Of a DNA stretch of 64,000 nucleotides, positions 1 to 7,846 are shown piece after piece. The position numbers and the translations under genes were made by a program. The stretch covers positions 62,001-126,000 of the forward strand of contig NZ_QOHO01000072.1 of NCBI RefSeq assembly GCF_003432035.1, in the 5' to 3' direction. Source of the stretch: Lacrimispora amygdalina. GTDB taxonomy: Bacteria; Bacillota; Clostridia; Lachnospirales; Lachnospiraceae. The notes beneath the pieces were generated by a model that was not told where the DNA came from, ran no database searches, and was given only the letters and a program-made list of their open reading frames with translations. Numbering within the stretch: the stretch's first letter is position 1; each line of letters begins with the position of its first letter.

Positions 1-1136
1 ACCTGTATATCGAACGTCCTGGATAAAAGCCGGATTCCAATATAGGCCGGTACTGATAAATCTTCCATCGTATCAGGCAGAAAAGGGAGATGCAGCCTGC
101 CATCCGCCATCTTTGCAGGCAGCCGGGCAGGATGGTCCCTTAAACCAACGCAGCGCATATCCAGGGGTTCTGTCCACTCAATATCCGCGGCAGGCAGCAA
201 AACTTTCTGCTCATTATCAGAAGCGGATATTTCCAGACAATCAGGGACCCTTCCCATACCCGGACTTACCACGGGCCAGCCATCTTCCCATGTCACATCT
301 GCAAGAAATGTTTCCCGTCCCAGCTCAGCACATCCGTTTAACGGTCTTGTTCCAAGCATCACCATAAACCATTCTCCAGCCGCTGTTTCAATCAGATCTC
401 CATGTCCGATACTCTGCACCGGGTAAGTGTGTCCCAGATGACGGTGCGTCAGAATGGGATTATTGGGGCATGATTCGTATGGACCATAAAGGCTTTTGCT
501 TCGCGCAACCGCCACGCTGTGATTAAACTCAGTACCGCCCTCTGCAAGAAGCAGATAATACATCGGACCGATCCGGTAAAGATGGGGTCCCTCTGCCCAT
601 ATCGTCCGCTTCATGCTTCCATCAAATAAAACAACCGGTTTCTTCACAAGCCGTTTTTCTTTTAAGTCAAGTTCCTGAATCCATATCTCACAATCTCCAT
701 AATAAGCCGGATGTTCCTTTGTCCGCTGTCCGATATAATAGCAGGTATCTTCTTCGAAATACAGACTGGGATCAATTCCCGGCGCATCCGTGAGGAAAAC
801 GGGATCTGACCATGGTCCTTTGGGGTCTTCGGCTGTAACATAGAAATTTCCGCCACCGGATACATTGGTGGCGATTACATAAAACAAACCTTTGTGGTAC
901 CTGATTGTGGGAGCATAAATTCCTTTGGAAATATGGGCTCCGTCAAGGCGAAGCTGCTCCTTCCGCTCCAGAACATGTCCGATTAAAATCCAGTTTTTCA
1001 GGTCACAGCTTCGAAATACAGGGATACCAGGTGCATATGCAAAGGTAGAATGAACCATGTAGTAATTATCTAAAACCCTGCATATGGATGGATCAGGATA
1101 AAACCCTTTTTGTATTGGATTGGTTATTTTTATCAT
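1..1136 (-). CDS. Glycoside hydrolase family 43 protein (partial, C-terminus beyond left edge)
   Basis: Probable beta-xylosidase or alpha-L-arabinofuranosidase that trims xylo- or arabino-oligosaccharides. I translated the reverse strand from 1136 to about position 480 and saw no stop. The GH43 five-bladed propeller signature is clear: catalytic base Asp15 in YPDPSI, pKa-modulating Asp122 in GIDPSLYF, and acid Glu182 in WAEGPHLY. There is no signal peptide, so it is probably cytoplasmic and acts on imported oligosaccharides. The start ATG at 1136-1134 is preceded by AGGAGG. About 378 codons are in the window; relatives of this subtype usually add a C-terminal beta-sandwich, which would lie off the left edge. 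It follows the acetylesterase gene by 9 bases, so the two are co-transcribed. The exact substrate cannot be read from the sequence. Confidence 0.88.
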   Translation of the reverse strand, partial: MIKITNPIQKGFYPDPSICRVLDNYYMVHSTFAYAPGIPVFRSCDLKNWILIGHVLERKEQLRLDGAHISKGIYAPTIRYHKGLFYVIATNVSGGGNFYVTAEDPKGPWSDPVFLTDAPGIDPSLYFEEDTCYYIGQRTKEHPAYYGDCEIWIQELDLKEKRLVKKPVVLFDGSMKRTIWAEGPHLYRIGPMYYLLLAEGGTEFNHSVAVARSKSLYGPYESCPNNPILTHRHLGHTYPVQSIGHGDLIETAAGEWFMVMLGTRPLNGCAELGRETFLADVTWEDGWPVVSPGMGRVPDCLEISASDNEQKVLLPAADIEWTEPLDMRCVGLRDHPARLPAKMADGRLHLPFLPDTMEDLSVPAYIGIRLLSRTFDIQ

Positions 1137-1145
1137 GACGGCCTC

Positions 1146-2657
1146 CTAAATGATCACTGCAGCGAAAGGCTTTACAGGAAGATCAGCTTCGTTAAATAAA
1201 TTAACTTCACAGTATCCCTCTTTTGCAAATTTAATTTCAACCGGCTCCTCTGACAGCGCTTCAAAAACAAGCAGTAAATCCTGATCCAGTCTGAATTCCT
1301 TTACGATCCTTGAAATACCGTCCTGCTCTGCACGCAGGCTCTTAATAAAGTTTCCCTTAATATGTAGTTTTTCTCCTGTATGGGAAAAATGCAGACGGAT
1401 CCGGTTTCCTTCCCGTTCTCCACCCATAAATTCCGGAGATTCACATAAGATATCTTCCCCATAGATCAATCCCCTTGCTAAAAGAGCCAGACGCTCTCCC
1501 ACTTCCTTCTTCTTTTTCGGATGAATATCCTCATACATTCCCAGATCCATAATGGATATCATGCCTGTTCCCGGTACGTTTTTCGATACCCATTCCTGGC
1601 TTTCTCTCACCACCGGATAATCCTCTCCCCCGATGCCAAGCCATTTACCAAAAGGCGCCAGCTGAACAAAGAGAAACGGCAGTTCGTCCTGCCATAAATC
1701 TCTCCAGCAACGGATTAAAGCAGAAAAGGTTTTATCATAAATTTCCCCATGTCCGGCATCGGATTCCCCCTGATACCATAAAACTCCCTTCACGGAAAAA
1801 GGAGCAAGATTTTTCAGCATCATTTCATACAATCCCGATGGACGGTAGTGATGGTAAGGCCCCATAGGCAGAACCGGTGCATCGGCAGTCTCAAGCATCC
1901 ACCGCTCCTGGTCCTGCTCATTCATGCCATACATCATCGCTCTCCACGCAATCTGATGAGGATAGGAATCCTCATACTCCCAGGCTTTTCGGCTGCACCG
2001 TCTTATTTCTTCCTCATCAGCAGACATAAGTGCTTCCTCATATTCTTTTTGAAAGACAGAAAGAGGCTCCTCATTAAGGTAAGAAGATCCCATCCATGCA
2101 CAGGCCGGAGTTCCGCCCCAGTTACAGCCTATAATACCTACCGGAACACCAATCACCGGCTGAATGGCTCTGGCAAACGTATATCCTGGAGCAGAAAAAC
2201 TCTCCCACTGATAGTCGTGTTCCTTAAACCAGTTTCCGCAATCAGGAAGTTCTCTGTTTTGACCCGGATAAGCAATCCTTCTGCAGTTAAACATCCGAAT
2301 CATATCGTTTTGTTCCCATTCCTTTATTTCGTTCCAATGAGCGTCATATCTCATAAAATATTCCATGTTTGACTGACCCGCCGCTATATATATATCGCCA
2401 ATGCAGATATCTTCAATAACAATATCCGGCTCCTTCTTTTCATCGGCAAAAATCTCTATTTTTTGTCCGCTGGCTGCTTCCTTAGCAGGAATTTCGCAAT
2501 AAAACTTCCCATCCTTTACATCAGCAGAAACACAGTCACCGCCAAAGCTGACCGTTAACCTCCAGGCTCCCTCAGCTTCTCCCCATATTTTAATCTTCTT
2601 ATTGCGCTGAAGAATCATTCCATTTTGAAAAATTTCCGGCAATTTAATTGCTGTCAT
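1146..2657 (-). CDS. Sialate O-acetylesterase-like carbohydrate esterase (SGNH/SASA family)
   Basis: Predicted to remove O-acetyl groups from sugars. Family members act on acetylated sialic acid or acetyl-xylan, and the GH43 partner favours a hemicellulose substrate. The protein has 503 residues from the chosen start. It carries the family's nucleophile block AAGQSNMEY (Ser96), a WYQGESD block, and the C-terminal EDIHP Asp-x-His pair of the triad. An upstream in-frame start at 2723 would add a hydrophobic 22-residue stretch, but ATG 2657-2655 has a GGGGGTG ribosome binding site and begins directly at the conserved domain, so I prefer it. No export signal is then present. It is the first gene of the unit, with a TATACT-like -10 box about 35 bases upstream. 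Confidence 0.85.
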   Translation of the reverse strand: MTAIKLPEIFQNGMILQRNKKIKIWGEAEGAWRLTVSFGGDCVSADVKDGKFYCEIPAKEAASGQKIEIFADEKKEPDIVIEDICIGDIYIAAGQSNMEYFMRYDAHWNEIKEWEQNDMIRMFNCRRIAYPGQNRELPDCGNWFKEHDYQWESFSAPGYTFARAIQPVIGVPVGIIGCNWGGTPACAWMGSSYLNEEPLSVFQKEYEEALMSADEEEIRRCSRKAWEYEDSYPHQIAWRAMMYGMNEQDQERWMLETADAPVLPMGPYHHYRPSGLYEMMLKNLAPFSVKGVLWYQGESDAGHGEIYDKTFSALIRCWRDLWQDELPFLFVQLAPFGKWLGIGGEDYPVVRESQEWVSKNVPGTGMISIMDLGMYEDIHPKKKKEVGERLALLARGLIYGEDILCESPEFMGGEREGNRIRLHFSHTGEKLHIKGNFIKSLRAEQDGISRIVKEFRLDQDLLLVFEALSEEPVEIKFAKEGYCEVNLFNEADLPVKPFAAVII

Positions 2658-2691
2658 ATTGCACCCCCATAAGCGATCAGATATTTTCTCC

Positions 2692-2697
2692 AGTATA
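2692..2697 (-). promoter_or_regulatory. Possible -10 box of the acetylesterase-GH43 unit
   Basis: On the minus strand this reads TATACT, 35 bases before the esterase ATG. I see no good -35 box at the right distance, so activator dependence is possible. Confidence 0.4.
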
Positions 2698-2789
2698 GCA
2701 CAGAACACAATGATAAAAAACAAAATACTTGCGTCCTTATTATCAATATTAGCTGTAAATCAGTGCTTTGCTCCTTCTCTCAAAACAAG

Positions 2790-2828
2790 AAAAGACAAGG
2801 TCCTGAATAATCAGAATCCTTGTCTTTT
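2790..2828 (-). terminator. Rho-independent terminator after rpmF
   Basis: An 11-bp perfect inverted repeat (AAAAGACAAGG / CCTTGTCTTTT) with a 17-base loop lies just beyond the rpmF stop. The T-rich arm and following bases give a U-tract on the minus strand. The A-rich opposite side would also let it work in the other direction. Confidence 0.8.
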
Positions 2829-2856
2829 TATGTTTTGAGCTATTTCCATACTGAAA

Positions 2857-3039
2857 TTATTCAGCAACAGAAATGATTTCTTTCTTGTTATAAGAACCGC
2901 AAGCTTTGCATACTCTGTGTGGCATCATAAGTTCACCGCACTTGCTGCATTTCACTAAGTTCGGAGCGCTCATCTTCCAGTTTGCTCTACGTTTGTCTCT
3001 TCTAGCTTTAGAAGATTTATTCTTTGGACAGATAGACAT
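2857..3039 (-). CDS. rpmF: 50S ribosomal protein L32
   Basis: Structural protein of the large ribosomal subunit, 60 residues, the normal length. The N-terminus starts MSICPKNKSSKARRDKRRAN as in bacterial L32, followed by a zinc ribbon with two Cys pairs, CSKC and CKAC. The four cysteines are retained, so this is the zinc-binding form rather than a Cys-free paralogue. It begins 2 bases after the yceD stop, with an AAGGAGG ribosome binding site overlapping the end of yceD. This is the widespread yceD-rpmF arrangement; both are probably read from the consensus promoter at 3599-3627. Confidence 0.97.
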   Translation of the reverse strand: MSICPKNKSSKARRDKRRANWKMSAPNLVKCSKCGELMMPHRVCKACGSYNKKEIISVAE

Positions 3040-3041
3040 GG

Positions 3042-3569
3042 TTACACCTCCTTAAACTGTTTAAAAATATCCTGGATGACTGCCATTCTCGGGTCAACCG
3101 AACTAACATCGCAGTCACAAGTCTCATGATTGAGATTTGTTCCACATCTATTACAAATTCCCTTACAGTCTTCACTGCAGAGAACCTTCATAGGCAGATT
3201 CAGTATGAGTTCATCACAAACCAACTGGTCTACATCCAGACAATAACCATTAACATATGGCTGTTCCTCAAGATCTTCTTCATCCTCTTTGTCGGTTTCA
3301 CTTAGATCAACCGTACGAATGACATCAAAACTCAGCTCATTAGGGACAGGATCCAGACAACGGTCGCATGGAATAAGCAAAGTAAGTTCCACTTTTCCTT
3401 CCAGTTCCAGTTTCTTTCCTCCCAGATTCATGATCCGCAGCACTACCGGTTTGGCATCTGCAATTTCATAATCTCCATAGGGTCCATGATAAGTTTTCAT
3501 CTCAATATCAAGAGTATAAGTTTTCTCTTTCCCTTCCAGGGTAAACAACTCGGTTAAATTTATAAGCAT
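3042..3569 (-). CDS. yceD: YceD/DUF177 family protein (large-subunit rRNA accumulation factor)
   Basis: Family members are needed for normal 23S rRNA accumulation and sit next to rpmF in most bacteria. The 175-residue product contains the DUF177 core block with a CDRC pair (LLIPCDRCLDPV). Its C-terminus has a cysteine cluster (C..C, CNRCG, CDCD) that probably binds metal. It starts at ATG 3569-3567 behind AGGAGA. The molecular role is inferred from the family; nothing here is unusual except the good promoter and palindrome upstream. Confidence 0.88.
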   Translation of the reverse strand: MLINLTELFTLEGKEKTYTLDIEMKTYHGPYGDYEIADAKPVVLRIMNLGGKKLELEGKVELTLLIPCDRCLDPVPNELSFDVIRTVDLSETDKEDEEDLEEQPYVNGYCLDVDQLVCDELILNLPMKVLCSEDCKGICNRCGTNLNHETCDCDVSSVDPRMAVIQDIFKQFKEV

Positions 3570-3590
3570 ATTATAGTCTCCTAATACGCA

Positions 3591-3610
3591 CCTATGTTAT
3601 TATACATAGG
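3591..3610. promoter_or_regulatory. Palindrome over the yceD-rpmF -10 box (possible operator)
   Basis: The inverted repeat CCTATGT-N6-ACATAGG is perfect in its 7-bp arms and covers the -10 box. That position would allow a dimeric repressor to block the promoter. It could also form a hairpin in the leader. It does not resemble the FapR operator, and no regulator is identified here. Confidence 0.4.
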
Positions 3611-3627
3611 GGCGCACTATTTGTCAA
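3599..3627 (-). promoter_or_regulatory. Consensus sigma-A promoter of yceD-rpmF
   Basis: On the minus strand it reads TTGACA, 17 bases, TATAAT: a perfect -35 and -10 with ideal spacing, about 30 bases before the yceD start. Confidence 0.85.
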
Positions 3628-3683
3628 CAAAATATTTCCATATTTCACACTATAAAAACTATAATGTGCCAATATTTAAGGAA

Positions 3684-4877
3684 TTATACCAAAGCTTTTG
3701 TTTCTCTTGCAATTGCAAGTTCTTCATTGGTAGGGATAACACATACTTTTACTTTGGAAGCAGGTGTGGAAATCATCATGCGTTTTCCTCTGTGGCTGTT
3801 TGCTTCTTCATCAATTTCTACTCCAAGATAGGATAAATATGCACAGATTCCTGCACGGATCGGCTTATCATTCTCTCCTACGCCTGCTGTAAATACGATA
3901 GCTTCTACGCCATTCATTGCTGCAGTATAAGCACCGATGTATTTTGCAACACGGTAGATATAGGCATTAATCGCAGTATCTGCCAGGTGATTTCCCTCTG
4001 CCTGTGCTTTCTGGACATCGCGGAAATCGCTGGAGATTCCGCCGGACATTCCGAGAATACCGGATTTTTTATTTAAGATATCCAGTACTTCATTGACAGT
4101 CTTGCCTTCTTTGTTGCAGATAAACTGAATCACAGCCGGATCAATATCACCGCTTCTGGTTCCCATAATAAGACCCTCAAGAGGTGTAAGACCCATACTT
4201 GTATCTACGCACTTGCCTCCGATGGAAGCAGAGATACTTGCGCCGTTTCCTAAATGGCAGACAATTACCTTTCCGTTCTTATGATCCAGTCCGCAGAAAT
4301 CCAATGCTTCTTTGGAAACGAAGCTGTGGCTTGTTCCGTGGAAGCCGTAACGGCGGATGCTGTATTTTTCATAATATTCCTGTGGAATTGCGTAAAGAGA
4401 AGCTTTCTCCGGCATACCCATACCAAATGCAGTATCAAAAACAGCTACGTTAGGTGTTCCTGGCATAGCTGCCTCGCACGCCTCAATACCCATTAAGTTT
4501 GCAGGGTTATGCAGAGGTCCTAAATCGAAACAGTCACGGATAACTTTCTTTACATCTTCATTTACAACGATGGAATCACTGTAAATGGTACCGGCATGGA
4601 GAACGCGATGTCCTACTGCGGAAATTTCACTGGTATCTTTAATTACTCCATGCTCAGGATTAACCAGGGCATCCATAACCAGCTTGATTGCTACAGTGTG
4701 ATTAGGCATCTCTTCTGCTAATTCAAATTCGCCTTTTCCTTCTGCCTTGTGAGTCAGTTTGGATCCGTTAATACCAATTCTTTCGCATAACCCCTTTGCT
4801 AAAACTCCCTCATTTTCCATATCGATCAGCTGATACTTTAAGGAAGAGCTTCCGCAGTTGATAACTAAAATTTTCAT
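3684..4877 (-). CDS. ackA: Acetate kinase
   Basis: Converts acetyl phosphate and ADP to acetate and ATP, the ATP-yielding last step of acetate fermentation. The protein has 397 residues, the family length. It shows the N-terminal ASKHA block MKILVINCGSSSLKYQL, the GHRVLHAG block, the RYGFHGTSH block, and the glycine-rich phosphate loop HLGNGASIS. It starts 20 bases after the pduL stop and is probably transcribed with it. The pairing with PduL in place of Pta is discussed under pduL. Confidence 0.97.
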   Translation of the reverse strand: MKILVINCGSSSLKYQLIDMENEGVLAKGLCERIGINGSKLTHKAEGKGEFELAEEMPNHTVAIKLVMDALVNPEHGVIKDTSEISAVGHRVLHAGTIYSDSIVVNEDVKKVIRDCFDLGPLHNPANLMGIEACEAAMPGTPNVAVFDTAFGMGMPEKASLYAIPQEYYEKYSIRRYGFHGTSHSFVSKEALDFCGLDHKNGKVIVCHLGNGASISASIGGKCVDTSMGLTPLEGLIMGTRSGDIDPAVIQFICNKEGKTVNEVLDILNKKSGILGMSGGISSDFRDVQKAQAEGNHLADTAINAYIYRVAKYIGAYTAAMNGVEAIVFTAGVGENDKPIRAGICAYLSYLGVEIDEEANSHRGKRMMISTPASKVKVCVIPTNEELAIARETKALV

Positions 4878-4897
4878 AAAACTAAATTCTCCTTCGA

Positions 4898-5467
4898 TTA
4901 TTTTACAATTTCGCCGTACTGTTCTCTGCCGCAGCCTGCTGCGTTTGATTCATCTGTATCAATGTGCATTGCCAGAGCATAGGATTCGCTTACACGTACA
5001 ACTACATCTCCGAAAACAAGACTTCTGCCATTTGTATCAACTTTAACAGAAACAATTTCGCCGTTTTTAACGCCCAGCATTTCTGCATCTGCAGGCGTTG
5101 CATGAATATGACGCTTTGCCGCGATTACGCCCTCTGTGATATCAATTTCACCTGCCGGTCCGATAATCCTGCAAGGTCCGCTGCCGGCAATATCTCCGGA
5201 TTCTCTTACTGGTGCGGCGATTCCTGCAGAACGGGCATCTGTCAGGGAAAGTTCCACCTGGGTAGACTTTCTGACCGGTCCTAAAATGGATACTCCCTTA
5301 AATTCACCTTTTGATCCCACAACAGTAACTCTCTCCTCGCAAGCAAACTGACCTGGCTGGGATAATTCTTTCTTCTTGGTTAATTCATATCCCTGTCCAA
5401 ATAAAATCTCAAGATGTTCCTGAGATAAATGTACATGACGAGCTGATGTTTCAACGATAAAATTCAT
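4898..5467 (-). CDS. pduL: Phosphate propanoyltransferase / phosphotransacetylase (PduL type)
   Basis: Makes acetyl phosphate (or propionyl phosphate) and CoA from the acyl-CoA, supplying AckA. The 189-residue protein has the PduL zinc-binding histidines in SARHVHLS, KRHIHATP and AMHIDTDE, and the tandem beta-barrel layout of the family. There is no N-terminal amphipathic extension of the kind that targets PduL to microcompartments, and no shell genes lie nearby, so this is probably the housekeeping cytosolic enzyme. It lies upstream of ackA and behind a good promoter. PduL is unrelated to the usual Pta, so this genome may use PduL as its main phosphotransacetylase. Confidence 0.93.
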   Translation of the reverse strand: MNFIVETSARHVHLSQEHLEILFGQGYELTKKKELSQPGQFACEERVTVVGSKGEFKGVSILGPVRKSTQVELSLTDARSAGIAAPVRESGDIAGSGPCRIIGPAGEIDITEGVIAAKRHIHATPADAEMLGVKNGEIVSVKVDTNGRSLVFGDVVVRVSESYALAMHIDTDESNAAGCGREQYGEIVK

Positions 5468-5521
5468 ACTTATCTATTCTCCTGTTCTAATTGATCAATG
5501 CTTCTTCTTGATTCTCACTCT

Positions 5522-5550
5522 ATTCTATGAGCATTCCCGAAAATTTTCAA
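5522..5550 (-). promoter_or_regulatory. Promoter of pduL-ackA
   Basis: On the minus strand: TTGAAA, 17 bases, TAGAAT, about 55 bases before the pduL ATG. It faces away from the tmcAL promoter in the same gap. Confidence 0.7.
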
Positions 5551-5568
5551 GTGTTGTGACAAAATAAT

Positions 5569-5597
5569 TTGCATTTTTTGCAAAACAATAGCATAAT
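5569..5597 (+). promoter_or_regulatory. Promoter of tmcAL
   Basis: TTGCAT, 17 bases, CATAAT, ending 32 bases before the preferred ATG of tmcAL. Confidence 0.5.
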
Positions 5598-5629
5598 AAA
5601 GGTTGAAAAAAAGAAAAAGGACGTTTTTT

Positions 5630-6889
5630 ATGTTAAAAAAGAAAAATTTGCATGCTGTAGGAATTATCGCTGAATACAATCCGTTTCACAATGGTCATGC
5701 CTATCACATCAGAAAAGCGAAGGAGCTTGCCAATGCAGAGTACGCGGTCGTAGTCATGAGCGGGGATTTTGTACAGCGGGGTTCTCCTGCCATATATGAC
5801 AAATATACACGGACAGCCATGGCGCTCTCCTGTGGTGCTGACTTAGTGCTGGAGATTCCGTCTGTTTTTGCTTCCAGCAGTGCGGAAGATTTTGCCTCCT
5901 GTGCAGTCGCATTATTAAACGGGCTTGGAGCAGTTGATTCTCTGTGCTTTGGCAGCGAAAGCGGGGATATGGAAAAACTTTCCGCTATTGCTACTATTCT
6001 CGCCAATGAACCGGCTATTTATTCAGAAGAGCTGCGCATTCAGCTGAAAAAAGGGGCTGCTTTCCCCAAAGCAAGAAATGCCGCGCTTGTTACCAGCGGT
6101 GCTGTCAGGGAGGAAGATGCCTCAATTCTGTCCTCCCCCAATAACATTCTGGGAATAGAATATTTAAAAGCCATTTACAGGCAGAGTGCTTCCTTAATTC
6201 CGCTGACCATTGAAAGAAACGGAAGTGACTATCACGATCCCCTGCTTACACCAGACCGTTTTTGCTCCGCAACCGGACTTAGAAAGGCTTTAAAGGAAAC
6301 AGATCATCTCTCCAGTGAGGAAACTATCTTTGATTATGTACCGGAACCGGTTAAATTAAAAATACTGGAAAGCAAACCTCTTTACTATGATGATTTCAAT
6401 CTTCTTTTAAACACTGCTCTGCTCCGGCTTTCTATGGAGGGAATTCCATTTCAGAATTTCGCCGATGTTTCAGATGAACTGGCAGCAAGAATAACAAAAC
6501 AGCTTCCTGACTATCATACTTTTGAAGAAAAGATCAATCAGTTAAAGACCAGACAATACACCTATACAAGAATCAGCCGTGCACTGCTTCATATTCTTCT
6601 GGGAACAACAAACCAGCTGACAGCAGCCGGCAGACAGGCAGGATATGCTCCTTATGCCAGAATTCTGGGATTTAAAAAAACTTCAGTTCCCCTGATGGGA
6701 GAAATAAAAAAGAGAGGGAGCATCCCTCTCATCGCGAAAACTGCCGGCGCTGAAACCGGTTTTACGGGAGCAGCAGCCTCTATGCTCCGGCATGATTTCT
6801 ATTCTTCTCATATTTATCAGACTGTATTACAGGCAAAATATGATATAAAAGTCAAAAATGAGTTCACACAATCCGTCGTCATATTATGA
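5630..6889 (+). CDS. tmcAL: tRNA(Met) cytidine acetate ligase TmcAL (YlbM family)
   Basis: Uses acetate and ATP to form N4-acetylcytidine at the wobble base of elongator tRNA-Met, a modification that keeps AUA from being misread. The N-terminal nucleotidyltransferase signature GIIAEYNPFHNGH (HxGH type) and the following MSGDFVQRG block are characteristic. The product has 419 residues, close to the B. subtilis enzyme. A TTG at 5603 is in frame but has no usable ribosome binding site; ATG 5630 has AAAGGA at good distance and starts near the domain. Its last 6 bases overlap the end of the convergent Nudix gene, inside an inverted repeat. Confidence 0.9.
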   Translation: MLKKKNLHAVGIIAEYNPFHNGHAYHIRKAKELANAEYAVVVMSGDFVQRGSPAIYDKYTRTAMALSCGADLVLEIPSVFASSSAEDFASCAVALLNGLGAVDSLCFGSESGDMEKLSAIATILANEPAIYSEELRIQLKKGAAFPKARNAALVTSGAVREEDASILSSPNNILGIEYLKAIYRQSASLIPLTIERNGSDYHDPLLTPDRFCSATGLRKALKETDHLSSEETIFDYVPEPVKLKILESKPLYYDDFNLLLNTALLRLSMEGIPFQNFADVSDELAARITKQLPDYHTFEEKINQLKTRQYTYTRISRALLHILLGTTNQLTAAGRQAGYAPYARILGFKKTSVPLMGEIKKRGSIPLIAKTAGAETGFTGAAASMLRHDFYSSHIYQTVLQAKYDIKVKNEFTQSVVIL

Positions 6890-6898
6890 CGGCGGATT
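6870..6898. repeat. 14-bp inverted repeat across the convergent tmcAL / Nudix stop codons
   Basis: Arms AATCCGTCGTCATA and TATGACGGCGGATT are complementary with one mismatch. The repeat contains both stop codons. No T-run follows on either side, so classical terminator function is doubtful, though the hairpin could protect both 3' ends. Confidence 0.6.
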
Positions 6899-7390
6899 GA
6901 TGAATTCTCTGATGTTATCTTTATATAGAAGAAACCGGGATTTAGGAACCACAATCCCCTGCTTCCATAAATCAAGCAGTTCTTCAAAGGTCACAAATTT
7001 CGCATCAACAACTTCCTCTGCCTGTAGCTTCACATCACCCATGGTAATATTCTGCCTGGTAATATAGGTATCAACAAACCGTTCTTTCTGGCGAATGCTG
7101 TGAATCAGTTTTATATCCTCTTTCTCTGCATGAATTCCGGCTTCTTCCAGAAGTTCTCTTAAAGCGCCTTCTTCGCTGGTCTCTCCTGCAAGAACAGAAC
7201 CACCGGTACACTCCCACATTAAGCCATAAGGCTTATCCGGATGCCGCCTGGTTAAAAGAATCAGATCTTTTTGATTTACGGTCCAGATATCAGCTACCAG
7301 ATGATAATCCCCTTTACCTAACGGAACTCCCCGGACATGTGTCCTGCCGGTTGCCGCTCTGTTTTCATCGTAGATATCCCAAAGCTCCAT
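6884..7390 (-). CDS. Nudix hydrolase
   Basis: Predicted pyrophosphohydrolase acting on a nucleoside diphosphate linked to another group. From the chosen start it has 168 residues. The Nudix box is complete: G64-x5-E70-x7-R78E79LLEEAG, so the Mg-binding glutamates are present. The N-terminal lead (ELWDIYDENR) resembles YfcD/isopentenyl-diphosphate isomerase-like Nudix proteins, but the substrate cannot be read. A TTG at 7417 would add nine residues; ATG 7390 has an AGGGGA sequence upstream and begins the conserved region. The gene lies 36 bases downstream of the tautomerase gene and may share its transcript. Confidence 0.88.
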   Translation of the reverse strand: MELWDIYDENRAATGRTHVRGVPLGKGDYHLVADIWTVNQKDLILLTRRHPDKPYGLMWECTGGSVLAGETSEEGALRELLEEAGIHAEKEDIKLIHSIRQKERFVDTYITRQNITMGDVKLQAEEVVDAKFVTFEELLDLWKQGIVVPKSRFLLYKDNIREFINPPS

Positions 7391-7426
7391 AAGCCATTCC
7401 CCTGTCTGACGTGTCAACAGTAAAAT

Positions 7427-7771
7427 TTAGAAGTTTGCTCCGTTCCAGCCCCAGTGCTCCACTTCCTCGTATTTTATATAGATCTTATCCTGTGCAATTC
7501 CTAACACCTCTTTAAATATTCTGGAAATCTCAGCGGTCAGGTGGTCTAAATCCCGGTCAGAAGCACGTCCGAAAATTTTAACTTCTATAAAAGCAATCTT
7601 CGTATTGTTCTTTCCTTTAAAATAAAGAGAATAGTTGTCTTCAAAGCCCACCATCAGCCAGCTTTCTGACTTGCCTGGAATCAGGCTGATTGCCTGGCCA
7701 AGTTTATCTTTTAAAATTTCCTTCTCTTCCTCTGATAACGCAACATTTACTTTGGAATTAATAAAAGGCAT
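7427..7771 (-). CDS. MIF-like tautomerase (macrophage migration inhibitory factor family)
   Basis: Member of the tautomerase superfamily in the MIF/phenylpyruvate tautomerase branch. Starting at ATG 7771-7769 the product is 114 residues, the size of animal MIF, and begins Met-Pro-Phe, so Met removal would expose the catalytic N-terminal proline. The C-terminal half follows MIF closely: DKIYIKYEEV, then WGWNGANF matching the human VGWNNSTFA end. AAGGAGG lies 7 bases before this ATG; a GTG two codons earlier would bury the proline and is rejected. It is cytoplasmic by sequence. The true substrate is unknown, and any host-directed role is speculation. Confidence 0.85.
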   Translation of the reverse strand: MPFINSKVNVALSEEEKEILKDKLGQAISLIPGKSESWLMVGFEDNYSLYFKGKNNTKIAFIEVKIFGRASDRDLDHLTAEISRIFKEVLGIAQDKIYIKYEEVEHWGWNGANF

Positions 7772-7846
7772 GAACACTCCTCCTTAAATGATTACTCTCA
7801 TCATACCATATATGACAGCAAATTTCACTTATTATTTTATAATAGT

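Noticed and set aside
5603-5632. TTG at 5603 as start of tmcAL
   Set aside because: The only purine-rich sequence touches the TTG, whereas ATG 5630 has a well-spaced ribosome binding site and fits the family start.
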